DNA of 64,000 nt, taken from the NCBI RefSeq assembly GCF_019711195.1, contig NZ_CP081299.1:4066001-4130000 (forward strand), written 5' to 3'. Of the stretch, positions 9,086-18,340 are shown piece by piece. A program made the position numbers and the translations under genes. The stretch is from Dyadobacter sp. NIV53 (GTDB lineage Bacteria > Bacteroidota > Bacteroidia > Cytophagales > Spirosomataceae). Positions within the stretch are counted from its first letter, which is position 1; each line of letters starts with the position of its first letter. The notes under the pieces are model-generated. The model saw nothing but the letters and a program-made list of their open reading frames with translations, was not told where the DNA came from and ran no database searches.

Positions 9086-10330
9086 ATGAGATTAATAAAT
9101 TATTTTACAGCGATTTTAGTAATTGCAGTTATCGCTGGCTGTTCGTCCGGCGATACGAATCTGAAACGCGGGATATGGCGGGCTACCCTAAGCCGTGACG
9201 GACAGCAGCTTCCGTTATTGCTGGAAATATTTAAAAACCCGAAAGGCGATTCTTATACAGTATATACAATGAACGGCGGAGAGCGCCTGCGGTTGGATAC
9301 GGCTTATTTCGAAAGAGATTCACTTCATATTCCTATGCAGCTTTTTGACGCAGAAATCGTGGCAAGCCTGGAAAAGGACGAACTTAAAGGAAGGTACAGC
9401 AGAACAAAAGAAGGAAATGTAACCGGTTCACTTCCTTTTCATGCGAAATTTGGCGAGAGTTACCGGTTCTTTCCGGAAGGAACTGCAAAGAGTACAAAGA
9501 ATGTAAGCGGAAAATGGTCAACTGTCTTTGTTAATACAAGTACCGGCGATTCCACTGTTGCTGTTGGAAATTTTTCACAGGAAGGCAATGTAGTCCAGGG
9601 TTCTTTTTTAACACCAACCGGCGATTATCGTTTTCTGAATGGGAATGTGAACGGCGATAGTTTGTTTTTATCAACATTTGACGGTTCCAACGCGATGCTG
9701 TTCAAAGCAGCAATTCAAACGGACGGCTCTTTAAAAGGTGCATTATGGTCGGGAATTAAAGGTTACAAAATGTGGGTAGCGACGTTAAACCCGAACGCGA
9801 AACTTCCGGATGCTACCAAACTTACGTTTTTAAAACCAGGATATGATCAGGTAGATTTTTCCTTTCCTGACGCAAACGGAAAGAAAGTATCACTAAAAGA
9901 TCCTCAGTTTAAAGATAAAGTAGTTATTCTCCAGATCATGGGTTCTTGGTGCCCTAATTGTATGGATGAAACCAATTTTCTGGCTCCCTGGTATAAAAAC
10001 AATAAGGAACGTGGTATTGAAATCGTGGGATTATCTTTTGAACATTCTGACAAACCGGATATATCTTTTCCCAAAATAAAGAAAATGATAAACCGGTTTA
10101 ATATGGATTATCCCGTACTGCTGGCAGGAACGAATACGGATGAAGCAACTGCAAAAGCTTTACCAATGTTAAATAAAGTAATGTCTTATCCAACTACCAT
10201 TTTTATTGACAAAAAAGGTAAAGTACGCGAAATACATACGGGTTTTTCGGGCCCGGGAACTGGGAAATATTATGAAGAATATGTACAGGAATTTAATGGG
10301 TTAATTACCAAACTGGTTGAAGAAAAATAA
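9086..10330 (+). CDS. TlpA/thioredoxin-like lipoprotein, AhpC/TSA fold
   Basis: Predicted membrane-anchored redox protein. The ATG at 9086 gives a clean lipoprotein signal ending in lipobox IAGC with Cys19; the frame continues upstream, but without a signal-like start. Residues about 20-250 form a beta-rich N-terminal domain. The C-terminal part is a thioredoxin fold with the active-site motif WCPNC (Cys289 and Cys292), a QIMGSW lead-in and the cis-proline loop YPTTIFIDKKG. Such proteins reduce periplasmic disulfides, for example in cytochrome c maturation. The partner is not shown by context. It ends in a strong terminator. Confidence 0.85.
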   Translation: MRLINYFTAILVIAVIAGCSSGDTNLKRGIWRATLSRDGQQLPLLLEIFKNPKGDSYTVYTMNGGERLRLDTAYFERDSLHIPMQLFDAEIVASLEKDELKGRYSRTKEGNVTGSLPFHAKFGESYRFFPEGTAKSTKNVSGKWSTVFVNTSTGDSTVAVGNFSQEGNVVQGSFLTPTGDYRFLNGNVNGDSLFLSTFDGSNAMLFKAAIQTDGSLKGALWSGIKGYKMWVATLNPNAKLPDATKLTFLKPGYDQVDFSFPDANGKKVSLKDPQFKDKVVILQIMGSWCPNCMDETNFLAPWYKNNKERGIEIVGLSFEHSDKPDISFPKIKKMINRFNMDYPVLLAGTNTDEATAKALPMLNKVMSYPTTIFIDKKGKVREIHTGFSGPGTGKYYEEYVQEFNGLITKLVEEK

Positions 10331-10350
10331 CCTGAACGAATAAAGTTTTG

Positions 10351-10389
10351 TAAGCACTTCGTAAGTTTTACGGGGTGCTTAATTTTTTT
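10351..10389 (+). terminator. Rho-independent terminator after the TlpA-like gene
   Basis: Arms TAAGCACTTCGTAA (10351-10364) and TTACGGGGTGCTTA (10368-10381), followed by seven T. Stem with a few mismatches and a U-tract. Confidence 0.7.
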
Positions 10390-10402
10390 AGAACTAAATT
10401 AG

Positions 10403-10414
10403 TATGCTTGCATA
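10403..10414. promoter_or_regulatory. Candidate MarR operator upstream of marR-fadN
   Basis: Palindrome TATGCTTGCATA. The same core TATGCNNGCATA occurs before fadE and fadA. It covers the TTG at 10408-10410, which is spaced 21 bases from the -7 box TACATTTG at 10432-10439, so bound protein would block the promoter. Assignment to the adjacent MarR is inference. Confidence 0.6.
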
Positions 10415-10439
10415 ATATTATTCTCTTTTCTTACATTTG
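10408..10439 (+). promoter_or_regulatory. Promoter of marR-fadN
   Basis: -33 TTG at 10408-10410 and -7 TACATTTG at 10432-10439 (consensus TAnnTTTG), spaced 21 bases. It lies about 40 bases before the marR start and overlaps the palindromic operator. Confidence 0.6.
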
Positions 10440-10480
10440 CAGGAAGGACTCAAAGGTGATTAACATATTAATTTGTAACA

Positions 10481-10924
10481 ATGCGCAAGGAAAAAACAAT
10501 TGATTTCCAGATAAAATGGGCATGGCATTCTATTTCCAGAATGTACAATTCCTATGCTGCGCGTTACGATACGACAATGGCCGTGGGTTACGTATTGCTC
10601 AACATTGACATAGAACACGGAACTCCTGCAACTAAGATCGCTCCTTTATTGGGAATGGAACCAAGAAGCCTTGTCCGTATGCTTAAAAACCTTGAAGAAC
10701 GTGGCCTGATTACGCGGGAAGTAAGCGAAAACGATAAGCGTTTTGTGAGAATTATGCTTACAGAATTGGGAAAAGAAAAACGGGAAGTAGCCAGAGAAGG
10801 CGTGCTTTCTTTTAATACCATGATTCGTGATAAAATTCCGCTGGAAAAGCTGGTTACGTTTTTTGAAGTGATCAAAGACATTAATAAAATAGTAGAAGAA
10901 GAAAACCAGAAATTAAAAACGTAG
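10481..10924 (+). CDS. MarR family transcriptional regulator, probable regulator of beta-oxidation genes
   Basis: A 147-residue winged-helix dimeric repressor. The typical MarR layout is visible: an N-terminal helix, a recognition region (ATKIAPLLGMEPRSLVRMLKNLEERGLI), a wing with the conserved D..R (ENDKRFVRIMLTELGK) and a C-terminal dimerisation helix. It stands directly before fadN, on the same strand and likely in the same transcript. Its own promoter carries the palindrome shared with fadE and fadA, suggesting autoregulation and control of the three loci, possibly with acyl-CoA as ligand (inference). The stop codon lies inside the left end of a MITE-like element. Confidence 0.88.
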   Translation: MRKEKTIDFQIKWAWHSISRMYNSYAARYDTTMAVGYVLLNIDIEHGTPATKIAPLLGMEPRSLVRMLKNLEERGLITREVSENDKRFVRIMLTELGKEKREVAREGVLSFNTMIRDKIPLEKLVTFFEVIKDINKIVEEENQKLKT

Positions 10925-11029
10925 GGGCGGCCCTCGTGGCCGCCCAATATCGGACGGTAAATCAAGCGGTTACCCAATAATAAATAATTAATTAATCCGA
11001 AAAAGGGTGGCCACTAGGGTCGCCCCTAC
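10921..11029. repeat. MITE-like element with 25-bp terminal inverted repeats
   Basis: The ends at 10921-10945 and 11005-11029 are inverted copies matching at 22 of 25 bases and start GTAGGGGCG. The middle is AT-rich with no reading frame. It fills most of the gap between marR and fadN and includes the marR stop codon. The shape is that of a dispersed non-autonomous element; other copies are not visible in this window. Confidence 0.6.
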
Positions 11030-11052
11030 AACGACGACCCAAAAATTATACA

Positions 11053-13457
11053 ATGAATCGTTCCATTCGTAAAGTTGCTGTACTTGGTTCCGGTATTATG
11101 GGATCGCGCATTGCATGTCATTTTGCCAATATTGGCGTTGAAGTTTTGCTGCTTGATATGGTGCCAAAAGAGCCAAATGATGCGGAAAAGGCAAAAGGGC
11201 TTACAACTGAGCATCCGGCAGTTCGTAACCGGATTGTAAATGATTCTTTCCAGCAAACGCTAAAAGCCACACCGGCATCTTTATTCAGTCCTGCATTTGC
11301 TTCAAGAATAAAACTTGGGAATTTTGATGACAATCTTAAAGATCTGAAAACATACGACTGGATAATTGAAGTGGTCGTGGAGCGTTTGGATATCAAGAAG
11401 AGCCTGTATGAAAAAGTAGAAGCGCACCGTAAACCGGGAACGCTGATTACTTCCAATACGTCCGGAATTCCGATTCATCTGATGGCGGAAGGCCGTAGTG
11501 ACGATTTTAAAAGAATTTCTGTGGAACACACTTTTTCAATCCTCCCCGTTATCTAAAATTACTGGAAATTATTCCGACAGCTGAAACCGATCAGTCCGTG
11601 GTAGATTTTCTGATGCATTACGGAGATTTGTTTTTGGGGAAAACAACTGTTCTAAGTAAAGATACACCCGGATTCATAGCTAACCGCCTTGGAATATATG
11701 CTTTGATACAAACCATGCGGGTTGCTGCAGAAATGGGGCTGAGCGTGGATGAAGTAGATAAACTGACTGGTCCTGTTGCAGGCCGTCCAAAGTCTGGAAC
11801 CTACCGGCTTTCAGATGTAGTTGGACTGGATACAACGGTTCATGTTGCCAATAATCTGTATGCATCCGGGGAAGGAAGTGACGAATCGCGTGATGCATTT
11901 ATCCTGCCGGACATTATGCAGAAATTATATGATAACAAATGGCTGGGTGATAAAACCGGACAGGGATTTTATAAAAAAATAAAAGATGATAAGGGCAAAT
12001 CGGTGATCCTTGCGCTGGATTTTGCAACATTGGAGTATAAACCTTCCGGAAAAGTAAAATTTGAAACGCTCGAATCTACTAAAGCTATTGGTGAAGTTCC
12101 AAAGCGTTTCAGTATTCTTTTGGCAGGAAAAGATAAAGCAGGGGAATTTTACCGAAAAACGTTTGCAGATATTTTCAAATATGCTTCGTTTAGAATTCCC
12201 GAAATTTCAGATGAAATTTTCAGGATAGACCAGGCTATTTCTGCGGGGTTTGGCTGGCAGCTTGGCTTATTTGAAACGTGGGATGCGATTGGTGTAAAAA
12301 GTATGCTCGGTATCATGGAAGAACTAAACATGAAACCGGCTGCGTGGGTTTATGAAATGATTGAGGCAGGTAATGAAGCTTTTTATAAAGTTGAAAGTGG
12401 TAAGCGCTTGTATTATGACATTCCTTCCAAATCGTATAAAAAATTACCGGGACAGGATAGCTTTATTCTGTTGGGTAATCTCTCAAATAACATTGTATGG
12501 AAAAATGCCGGGGCGAATTTGTATGACATTGGTGACGGAATCCTGAACCTGGAATTCAAATCCAAAATGAATACCATGGGTTCCGAAGTTATTGAAGGAA
12601 TCCAGAAAGGAATCAGTCTGGCTGAAAAAGAATATCGCGGACTGGTAATTGGAAATGAATCGAATGAAGCTTTTTCAGCAGGAGCCAATCTTGCCATGCT
12701 TTTCATGTTTGCTATTGAAGAAGAATTTGATGAGATCAACATGGTGATTTCGCAGTTTCAGCAAACGATGATGCGTGCACGATATTCTTCTATTCCGGTA
12801 GTGACGGCCGTGCATTCACTTGCATTAGGCGGCGGCTGTGAACTGAACCTGCATGCTGATAAAGTAATAGCGCACGCAGAAACGTATATGGGACTGGTTG
12901 AATTTGGTGTTGGAATTATTCCTGCAGGTGGTGGAAGTAAGGAAATGGCGCTGCGTTGCTCGGATATGTATCAGGCTGGTGACACTGAACTTAATATTCT
13001 ACAGACTGCATTTATGAATATTGCCCAGGCAAAAGTTTCTACATCTGCACAGGAAGCAAGAGCGATGAATTATCTTCAGGAAAAAGACCAGATCGTACTA
13101 AACCGTTCCCGATTGATTGCTGAGGCAAAACAGGCGGCGATTGATCTGGCAGAAAACGGATATACCCAGCCAAAGCAAAGAACAGATATAAAAGTGCAGG
13201 GAAAAGCCGGAATGGCATTATTTATGGCAGGAATATCTCAAATGCGCATTGCCAATTACATCAGCGATCACGATGCAAAAATTGCTAATAAACTGGCTTA
13301 TGTTATGAACGGCGGCGATTTAAGTTATCCCCAAAATGTAACAGAACAATATCTTCTGGATCTGGAAAGAGAAGCGTTTTTGTCTCTTTGTGGTGAAAAG
13401 AAAACACTGGAAAGAATGCAGGGGTTACTGAATGGTGGTAAACCGCCAAGAAATTGA
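11053..13457 (+). CDS. fadN: FadN-type 3-hydroxyacyl-CoA dehydrogenase / enoyl-CoA hydratase, split by a one-base frameshift
   Basis: Bifunctional beta-oxidation enzyme: hydration of enoyl-CoA and NAD-dependent oxidation of 3-hydroxyacyl-CoA. The dehydrogenase domain comes first, with the NAD-binding VLGSGIMGSRIACHF, and the hydratase half follows (SNEAFSAGANLAML; ALGGGCELNLHAD). This order is that of FadN, not of E. coli FadB. The frame breaks at 11523-11524, where GTGGAACAC should read GTGGGAACAC. Restoring one G gives SVGTHFFNPPRYLKLLE, a conserved dehydrogenase stretch, and an 801-residue protein. Downstream of marR; its partners fadA and fadE lie elsewhere in the window. Confidence 0.9.
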
Positions 13458-13502
13458 TTATTAAAACGAGATAATTAATTTGTAATATTCAAGACGCACT
13501 TA

Positions 13503-13567
13503 CATCCGTGGCACGGCTGATATACCAGGCTTGATATGGGCTTTAAGTATCAGCCGTGCCACGGATG
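13503..13567. repeat. Long perfect hairpin between convergent genes
   Basis: A 20-bp perfect inverted repeat (13503-13522 and 13548-13567, arm starting CATCCGTGGCACGG) around a 25-base loop. It ends a few bases before the metalloprotease stop and may serve as a bidirectional terminator. The shared string TGCCACGGATG recurs near 55149, suggesting a dispersed REP-like family. Confidence 0.65.
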
Positions 13568-13571
13568 GCTT

Positions 13572-14252
13572 TCAGGCTAAACCCTCGACTGCCTTTCCTT
13601 TACTGTCAAACAATATGTTAGACAGATAACCGATATAATACGTATCTGTTTCTTCAAAGGTGAGTCCTTCCATGATCAGTTCTATTTCCCGGACGGATAC
13701 TTTACGATACTTAGGATTCATTGTGCCGCCGTATTCTCCCGCTTTGGCTATTGGGTTCCACTGGTATTTTGCATCAACCAGACTTCCTCTTGCGGCCATG
13801 ATCGGAGGAGGTAATAATGATCCCCGAAAATCAGCATTTGCAGGATGATCCAGCCCGAGGCTGTGGCCAAATTCGTGAGCAGCGGTTGTTGAAATTCCCA
13901 GGTTGTCTGTGGTCAGCCAATGTCCGGCATTGTCACCCAGGCCATAACCCATAAAGGAACGGGTAATTACATTTTCGTTTTCTATTCTGATAAAATTATT
14001 TCTGTAATCCTGATTGACAGTAGCCATTTCCAATGCATCAAAATGAGTAATAACCTCATAACTAATGTCAAAAATTACTTGTAAAACGTTACCTTTTATC
14101 GTTACAGTTCCATTTGGTTCATTATACATTCTGTTAATTTCTTCAACAATCAGTGCGCCAATTTCCTGGTTTGCCTCTGATCCGTAGAGATATAATTTTG
14201 AAGAAATAAGAACCTGCTTCTTATCATATAGTATGTTTGCGACTGCTGCCAT
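13572..14252 (-). CDS. Predicted zinc metalloprotease with matrixin-type motif
   Basis: A 226-residue protein with the metzincin zinc-binding motif HEFGHSLGLDH: ligands His126, His130 and His136, catalytic Glu127. A glycine-rich loop (MGYGLGDNAGHW) precedes it, and an IMAARG segment, possibly the Met-turn, follows. Most family members are exported, but this start (MAAVANILYDKKQV) has no recognisable signal peptide. Either export is by an unusual route, the start is wrong, or it acts inside the cell. Substrate unknown. It is transcribed alone, convergent with fadN. Confidence 0.75.
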   Translation of the reverse strand: MAAVANILYDKKQVLISSKLYLYGSEANQEIGALIVEEINRMYNEPNGTVTIKGNVLQVIFDISYEVITHFDALEMATVNQDYRNNFIRIENENVITRSFMGYGLGDNAGHWLTTDNLGISTTAAHEFGHSLGLDHPANADFRGSLLPPPIMAARGSLVDAKYQWNPIAKAGEYGGTMNPKYRKVSVREIELIMEGLTFEETDTYYIGYLSNILFDSKGKAVEGLA

Positions 14253-14500
14253 GTCTGTTGATTGAGCGATGGGAATTATTGATTACTCAAGATATGTTAT
14301 AGAATTAGTAGATGTTACTTTATAAAGGTTATATTTAAGTTGAATGAGTTAATTATTTCTTAAAATTAATACATTTTTGTAGCTTAATACCCGGATGGAA
14401 TCCCGGAAAAGATTACAAAGCAAAAGTGGTATTAATTAGGCATAAATGCCTTGATTAACGAAGAATGACAAGCGAAATTATCAAGTACATTTGATCAACA

Positions 14501-14944
14501 ATGATATCTAAAAAAGCAAAATACGCTCTTAAAGCGCTTAAAGTGTTAGCCGAACAATTTGGTAAAGGCCCGGTGCTAATTTCTTACATTGCAGAGAAAG
14601 AGAAGATTCCAAAGAAATTTCTGGAAGCAATTTTATTGGATCTGCGTAATAATGGAGTTCTTCAGAGTCAGAAAGGAAAGGGTGGAGGATATATGTTAAG
14701 AGTTCCTCCTGGCGAAGTAAGTTTTTCTAAAGTCCTGAGAATTATCGACGGGCCAATTGCACCTGCCTTGTGCGTTTCCATGTTTTTTTATGGCAGATGC
14801 GACGATTGCAAGGATGAAGAAACATGCAGCCTGCGTACGGTGCTGGAAAAATGGAGAGATGCGAACCTGGCTGTTTTGGATAAAACCACACTGACAGATT
14901 TGCTCAGGGCAGACAATGCACCGGTACTGGATGTGCTTTCCTGA
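14501..14944 (+). CDS. Rrf2 family transcriptional regulator
   Basis: A 147-residue winged-helix protein with the Rrf2 opening MISKKAKYALKALKVLAEQ, the recognition helix region IPKKFLEAILLDLRNNGVL and the glycine-rich wing KGKGGGYML. The C-terminal part keeps a cysteine cluster (Cys, then CDDC, then Cys within about 22 residues) that in IscR/NsrR-type members holds an iron-sulfur cluster, so redox or iron sensing is plausible. A TACATTTG box at 14486-14493 leaves a very short leader. Its stop abuts the stop of the next, convergent gene. Confidence 0.88.
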   Translation: MISKKAKYALKALKVLAEQFGKGPVLISYIAEKEKIPKKFLEAILLDLRNNGVLQSQKGKGGGYMLRVPPGEVSFSKVLRIIDGPIAPALCVSMFFYGRCDDCKDEETCSLRTVLEKWRDANLAVLDKTTLTDLLRADNAPVLDVLS

Positions 14945-16567
14945 TTACAGCCGGTCTTTGCGAACGTATAGCCGGGTATCATCAACATAAGCAACCAATG
15001 CGTAATGGTGGTTAATAAATTCAGCCAGCACAGGATAATTATCAACTCCCTGTGTTGGCTTATCCTGAACCCACAAACTGTTTTTTCCCACTGCATCCAC
15101 AATTACAATTGGTTTATTTGTTTTCAGGTCACTGACGTAACGGCTCAGATAGCGGTTTTGCATCGGATGCTTATATATTGACCTGATACTATGATTTTCT
15201 GCAATGCCCTGCAACATTTGTGTTTCTACATAAAACTGACAATTCCATCCCCATACAGCCAGGTAATCACCACGGTTTCCATATTTTAGTATCTCCTTTG
15301 CTACATCGGTAAATGGCAGCTCTCTATTTACCTTACTGTTCGAAACGTACTGGTTCAGGCTTACGTTATGCAAAACATTATTCGTTTTGAAAACTACACA
15401 GCATAGCAGCGTAAAAATGCAGAAACCAAAGATGTGGTTAACTTTTGTCTGAAAGCGGACAAGATAATTTGCAAAGAAAAGTGCTATCGGAATCAATGCA
15501 AAAAGCCAGTAGTGTAAATAGCCGGATCCTGTACGTGAAATAGCAAGTAATGTGAACAATACCCAGAGGAGCGGAAAAATAAATAGGCCTGCTTTAAATT
15601 GATTTTGCCGGGATGTTGAGAATAGAACGAACAAAACCAATACAATTTGTGGAATCAGAAATAAAATTACCGTTGGAGCAAGAAGCAGGTTTGCAGGTAA
15701 TACCAAAATATTATCCCACCAGGATATATCACCACCGTATTGTAAATTTCCCTGAATATAAAAAGTTAAAAAATCCTGAAATACATTGCCTGCGACCATC
15801 AATATGGCTAAAATGGCTAATGTCCCTAATCCTCCGGCAATAAACCAAAGACCTTCGTTAAATAATTTTCTTCTTTCCCAAAATATATAAAAACTCCATA
15901 AAACAAGGATAAATACCATAGGTAAGGTTTGTAATTTACCAAATGGTAATAGTGCTGTGAGTGAACCTAAAAGGATCGGAAATAATATAATACCGGATTT
16001 ACTCTTATAAATTACGGACAGTATATACGTAATTATTCCCATTAATGCTACCGGCAAATGTTCGCTGGAATAATGAACAAAATCGCTTTGTTGTGTGAAT
16101 GCAAAGAAAACCAGCAAAGGATATAAGCAAGCCATGGCGACAACCTTTCCAAACCAGTTGCGGAGAGCAAAGTAAAAGCTTATTAAAGCAACAAAAACCA
16201 GTATCAATGCTCCGGAGTGTGCTGTCGTGTAATCAAAAACACCTCTGAATAAGGCAGGAATAATCAAAAAGTAACTGCCTAGCGGACCTCCGGTTGTTCC
16301 GTCTACTGAACGCCAGTATACAGGATCATGAAATAGTGTCATTCCCTGGCTCAGCATCTGGCTCTCATCGGCATTCAGCTCCCGATTAAAAAGTATCACC
16401 GGAATTCTCATCCAGACAAGGAGAAACGTTCCGCTAATAAGGTATAAGAGCTCAGTTTCAGTTCTTTGAAATTTAATTTGAGCGTAAATAAGAATACAAA
16501 GCAACAAAGCAATGGTGTAACCCGCTAACCAGTATAAAAGAGGATTCGAGCTGAATTCAATATTCAT
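14945..16567 (-). CDS. Integral membrane glycosyltransferase-like protein (GT-C type)
   Basis: 540 residues with about ten or more hydrophobic segments and a soluble C-terminal domain. An early extracytoplasmic loop has NADESQML, the acidic motif seen in polyprenyl-phosphate-dependent GT-C enzymes such as the PMT/ArnT type. The protein probably transfers a sugar from a lipid carrier to an acceptor outside the inner membrane; donor and acceptor are unknown. A sugar epimerase gene lies upstream on the same strand. Assignment is by topology and this motif only. Confidence 0.65.
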   Translation of the reverse strand: MNIEFSSNPLLYWLAGYTIALLLCILIYAQIKFQRTETELLYLISGTFLLVWMRIPVILFNRELNADESQMLSQGMTLFHDPVYWRSVDGTTGGPLGSYFLIIPALFRGVFDYTTAHSGALILVFVALISFYFALRNWFGKVVAMACLYPLLVFFAFTQQSDFVHYSSEHLPVALMGIITYILSVIYKSKSGIILFPILLGSLTALLPFGKLQTLPMVFILVLWSFYIFWERRKLFNEGLWFIAGGLGTLAILAILMVAGNVFQDFLTFYIQGNLQYGGDISWWDNILVLPANLLLAPTVILFLIPQIVLVLFVLFSTSRQNQFKAGLFIFPLLWVLFTLLAISRTGSGYLHYWLFALIPIALFFANYLVRFQTKVNHIFGFCIFTLLCCVVFKTNNVLHNVSLNQYVSNSKVNRELPFTDVAKEILKYGNRGDYLAVWGWNCQFYVETQMLQGIAENHSIRSIYKHPMQNRYLSRYVSDLKTNKPIVIVDAVGKNSLWVQDKPTQGVDNYPVLAEFINHHYALVAYVDDTRLYVRKDRL

Positions 16568-16669
16568 TGTGTGTATCTGCCTTTTAACAAAAATTGCCCG
16601 TACCGGTTATTTTATTCTGCTATTATTATAATAAGGTATAATAATAGTTGTTTAGTGTGGTGGCTAAAA

Positions 16670-16715
16670 AATAATCTCCGAACAAGTTATAAAATTTACT
16701 TATCCGGAGATTATT
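16670..16715 (-). terminator. Terminator after the epimerase gene
   Basis: Perfect 11-bp inverted repeat AATAATCTCCG (16670-16680) and its complement (16705-16715). On the minus strand it is followed by a T-run. It lies just downstream of the epimerase stop. Confidence 0.7.
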
Positions 16716-16729
16716 AAGATCAGCATAAA

Positions 16730-17803
16730 TTATTTTACGCTCGCCAGCCTGGATGATATTCCATCGTGAATTTGTGTCAGCGTTTCAACAAGGCCAAATT
16801 CCCAGTCCCAGCCAGGATAATGTTCTTTGAATTTGGAAAGATCGCTTACATACCAGATATGATCTCCCACGCGGTTGGTATCTGAATATGAATGTGAAAG
16901 TTTGTTTCCTGTAATAGTTTCGCAAAGTGCGATGGCTTCAATCATAGAGCAATTGGCAAACCTTCCGCCTCCGGCATTGTAAACTTCACCTGGACGGGGA
17001 TTTTGGTAAAAATGCCAGAACATATTTACCAGATCATGGCTATGGATGTTGTCACGAACCTGTTTTCCTTTGTATCCAAAAATGGTATAGTGATTTCCGG
17101 TAATTGCACATTTCATTAAATATGCAAGAAAACCGTGTAACTGAGCTCCTGAATGATTAGGCCCGGTAAGGCATCCACCACGGAAAACCGCGGTTTTCAT
17201 ACCAAAATATTTGCCATATTCCTGAACCATAATATCGGCGGCTACTTTCGAAGCACCAAAAATGGAGTGTTTAGTATGGTCAATACTATGGTTTTCATCA
17301 ATGCCGTTCTTGAAATATTTATGATTCTCGTCAATTTCATAACGTGTTTCAAGTTCTATCAGAGGGAGGTAATTAGGATTGTCTCCGTATACTTTGTTAG
17401 TCGAGGTAAAAATAAACACAGCTTCCGGTGCATGCAGGCGGGTCATTTCCAGCATATTGAGTGTTCCGACAGCATTGACACCAAAATCCGTAAATGGCTC
17501 ACGTGCTGCCCAATCGTGGCTTGGTTGTGCTGCGGCGTGAATGATCAGTTTTATATCAGTTCCGAATTCCTTGAAAATAGGTTCCAGCTGGTTAACTTCA
17601 CGGATATCAGCAGCATAATGTTTGTAATTATTAAATGCATCCTGGATCCTGTTCTTGTTCCATTCTGTATTTCCATCAGCTCCAAAAAAATATTCACGCA
17701 GATTATTATCAACGCCAATTATAAGATCAAATTTATCTGCCAGGAAGGCCACAGATTCGCTTCCTATCAGTCCGGCTGAACCGGTTACCAAGGCTATATT
17801 CAT
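16730..17803 (-). CDS. NAD-dependent epimerase, CDP-tyvelose 2-epimerase-like (extended SDR)
   Basis: A 357-residue extended short-chain dehydrogenase with the N-terminal NAD-binding GSAGLIGSE, acidic VDNN after the second strand, HAAAQPSHDW, and a sugar-nucleotide domain. The stretch HSIFGASKVAADIMVQEYGKYFGMK marks the active site; the usual YxxxK tyrosine is phenylalanine (FGASK). From memory this substitution occurs in related proteins but I cannot confirm it. The product is likely a nucleotide-sugar C2 epimerase for surface polysaccharide. The next gene downstream, a GT-C protein, fits such a role. Confidence 0.75.
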   Translation of the reverse strand: MNIALVTGSAGLIGSESVAFLADKFDLIIGVDNNLREYFFGADGNTEWNKNRIQDAFNNYKHYAADIREVNQLEPIFKEFGTDIKLIIHAAAQPSHDWAAREPFTDFGVNAVGTLNMLEMTRLHAPEAVFIFTSTNKVYGDNPNYLPLIELETRYEIDENHKYFKNGIDENHSIDHTKHSIFGASKVAADIMVQEYGKYFGMKTAVFRGGCLTGPNHSGAQLHGFLAYLMKCAITGNHYTIFGYKGKQVRDNIHSHDLVNMFWHFYQNPRPGEVYNAGGGRFANCSMIEAIALCETITGNKLSHSYSDTNRVGDHIWYVSDLSKFKEHYPGWDWEFGLVETLTQIHDGISSRLASVK

Positions 17804-17882
17804 GATTTTGTGTATTATTTATTACTTAGTCAATGTGTAAGAACTACAATTTTAATTACTTTGAGATAGTAAAGTAAATTAA

Positions 17883-17980
17883 AATTGTTCAATTGTCACA
17901 ACTTCATTCAATTAATGAAAATTCCTTTACAGGAAATATTTCCACAAATTTCAATACAGGCATATTGAAATTGTTCAATT
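17883..17980. repeat. Two identical 12-bp palindromes upstream of the epimerase
   Basis: AATTGTTCAATT occurs at 17883-17894 and 17969-17980, 86 bp apart, in the 258-bp AT-rich gap between the epimerase start and the small lipoprotein. Paired palindromes in a promoter region suggest binding sites for an unknown dimeric regulator. This is inference; the region is AT-rich. Confidence 0.35.
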
Positions 17981-18001
17981 TGCATATTTGAGATATTTGT
18001 T

Positions 18002-18037
18002 AAAAAAAAAGATACCCCCATTAAAATGAGGATATCC
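18002..18037 (-). terminator. Terminator after the small lipoprotein gene
   Basis: Arms at 18011-18021 and 18027-18037 (GATACCCCCAT with two mismatches), followed on the minus strand by nine T. Confidence 0.65.
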
Positions 18038-18061
18038 CAAAATATATCTTGGCTTAAAAAA

Positions 18062-18313
18062 TTATTCTACTACAACAGCGCTGGATGCTCCACCGAACAA
18101 TTTTGCACGAATTGCATTCACACGTGTTTCAATTTCAGGTTTTGCTTCGTACTTGAATGACATCTGTTTTGGCAAAGAATCAGGGCTCACACCGTATACA
18201 TACTGATTTGTTGCGTTTACATCAGTCTGGCCTATATGGTTATATTTTTGATAATCACAGGAAGACAACAGTGCCACACATGCCACAAATGCTACTATTT
18301 TACTAAATTTCAT
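18062..18313 (-). CDS. Small predicted lipoprotein
   Basis: 83 residues: signal peptide MKFSKIVAFVACVALL, lipobox LSSC with Cys19, then a polar domain with no recognised family. The real-gene case rests on the clean lipobox, a -7 box 28 bases upstream and its own terminator. Cell-envelope location is expected, function unknown. Confidence 0.7.
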   Translation of the reverse strand: MKFSKIVAFVACVALLSSCDYQKYNHIGQTDVNATNQYVYGVSPDSLPKQMSFKYEAKPEIETRVNAIRAKLFGGASSAVVVE

Positions 18314-18340
18314 CTTTGTATCGGTTCAAAGTAATATGCA

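Noticed and set aside
17153..17779. 208-codon antisense frame over the epimerase
   Set aside because: Fully inside a well-supported gene, with no protein family features.
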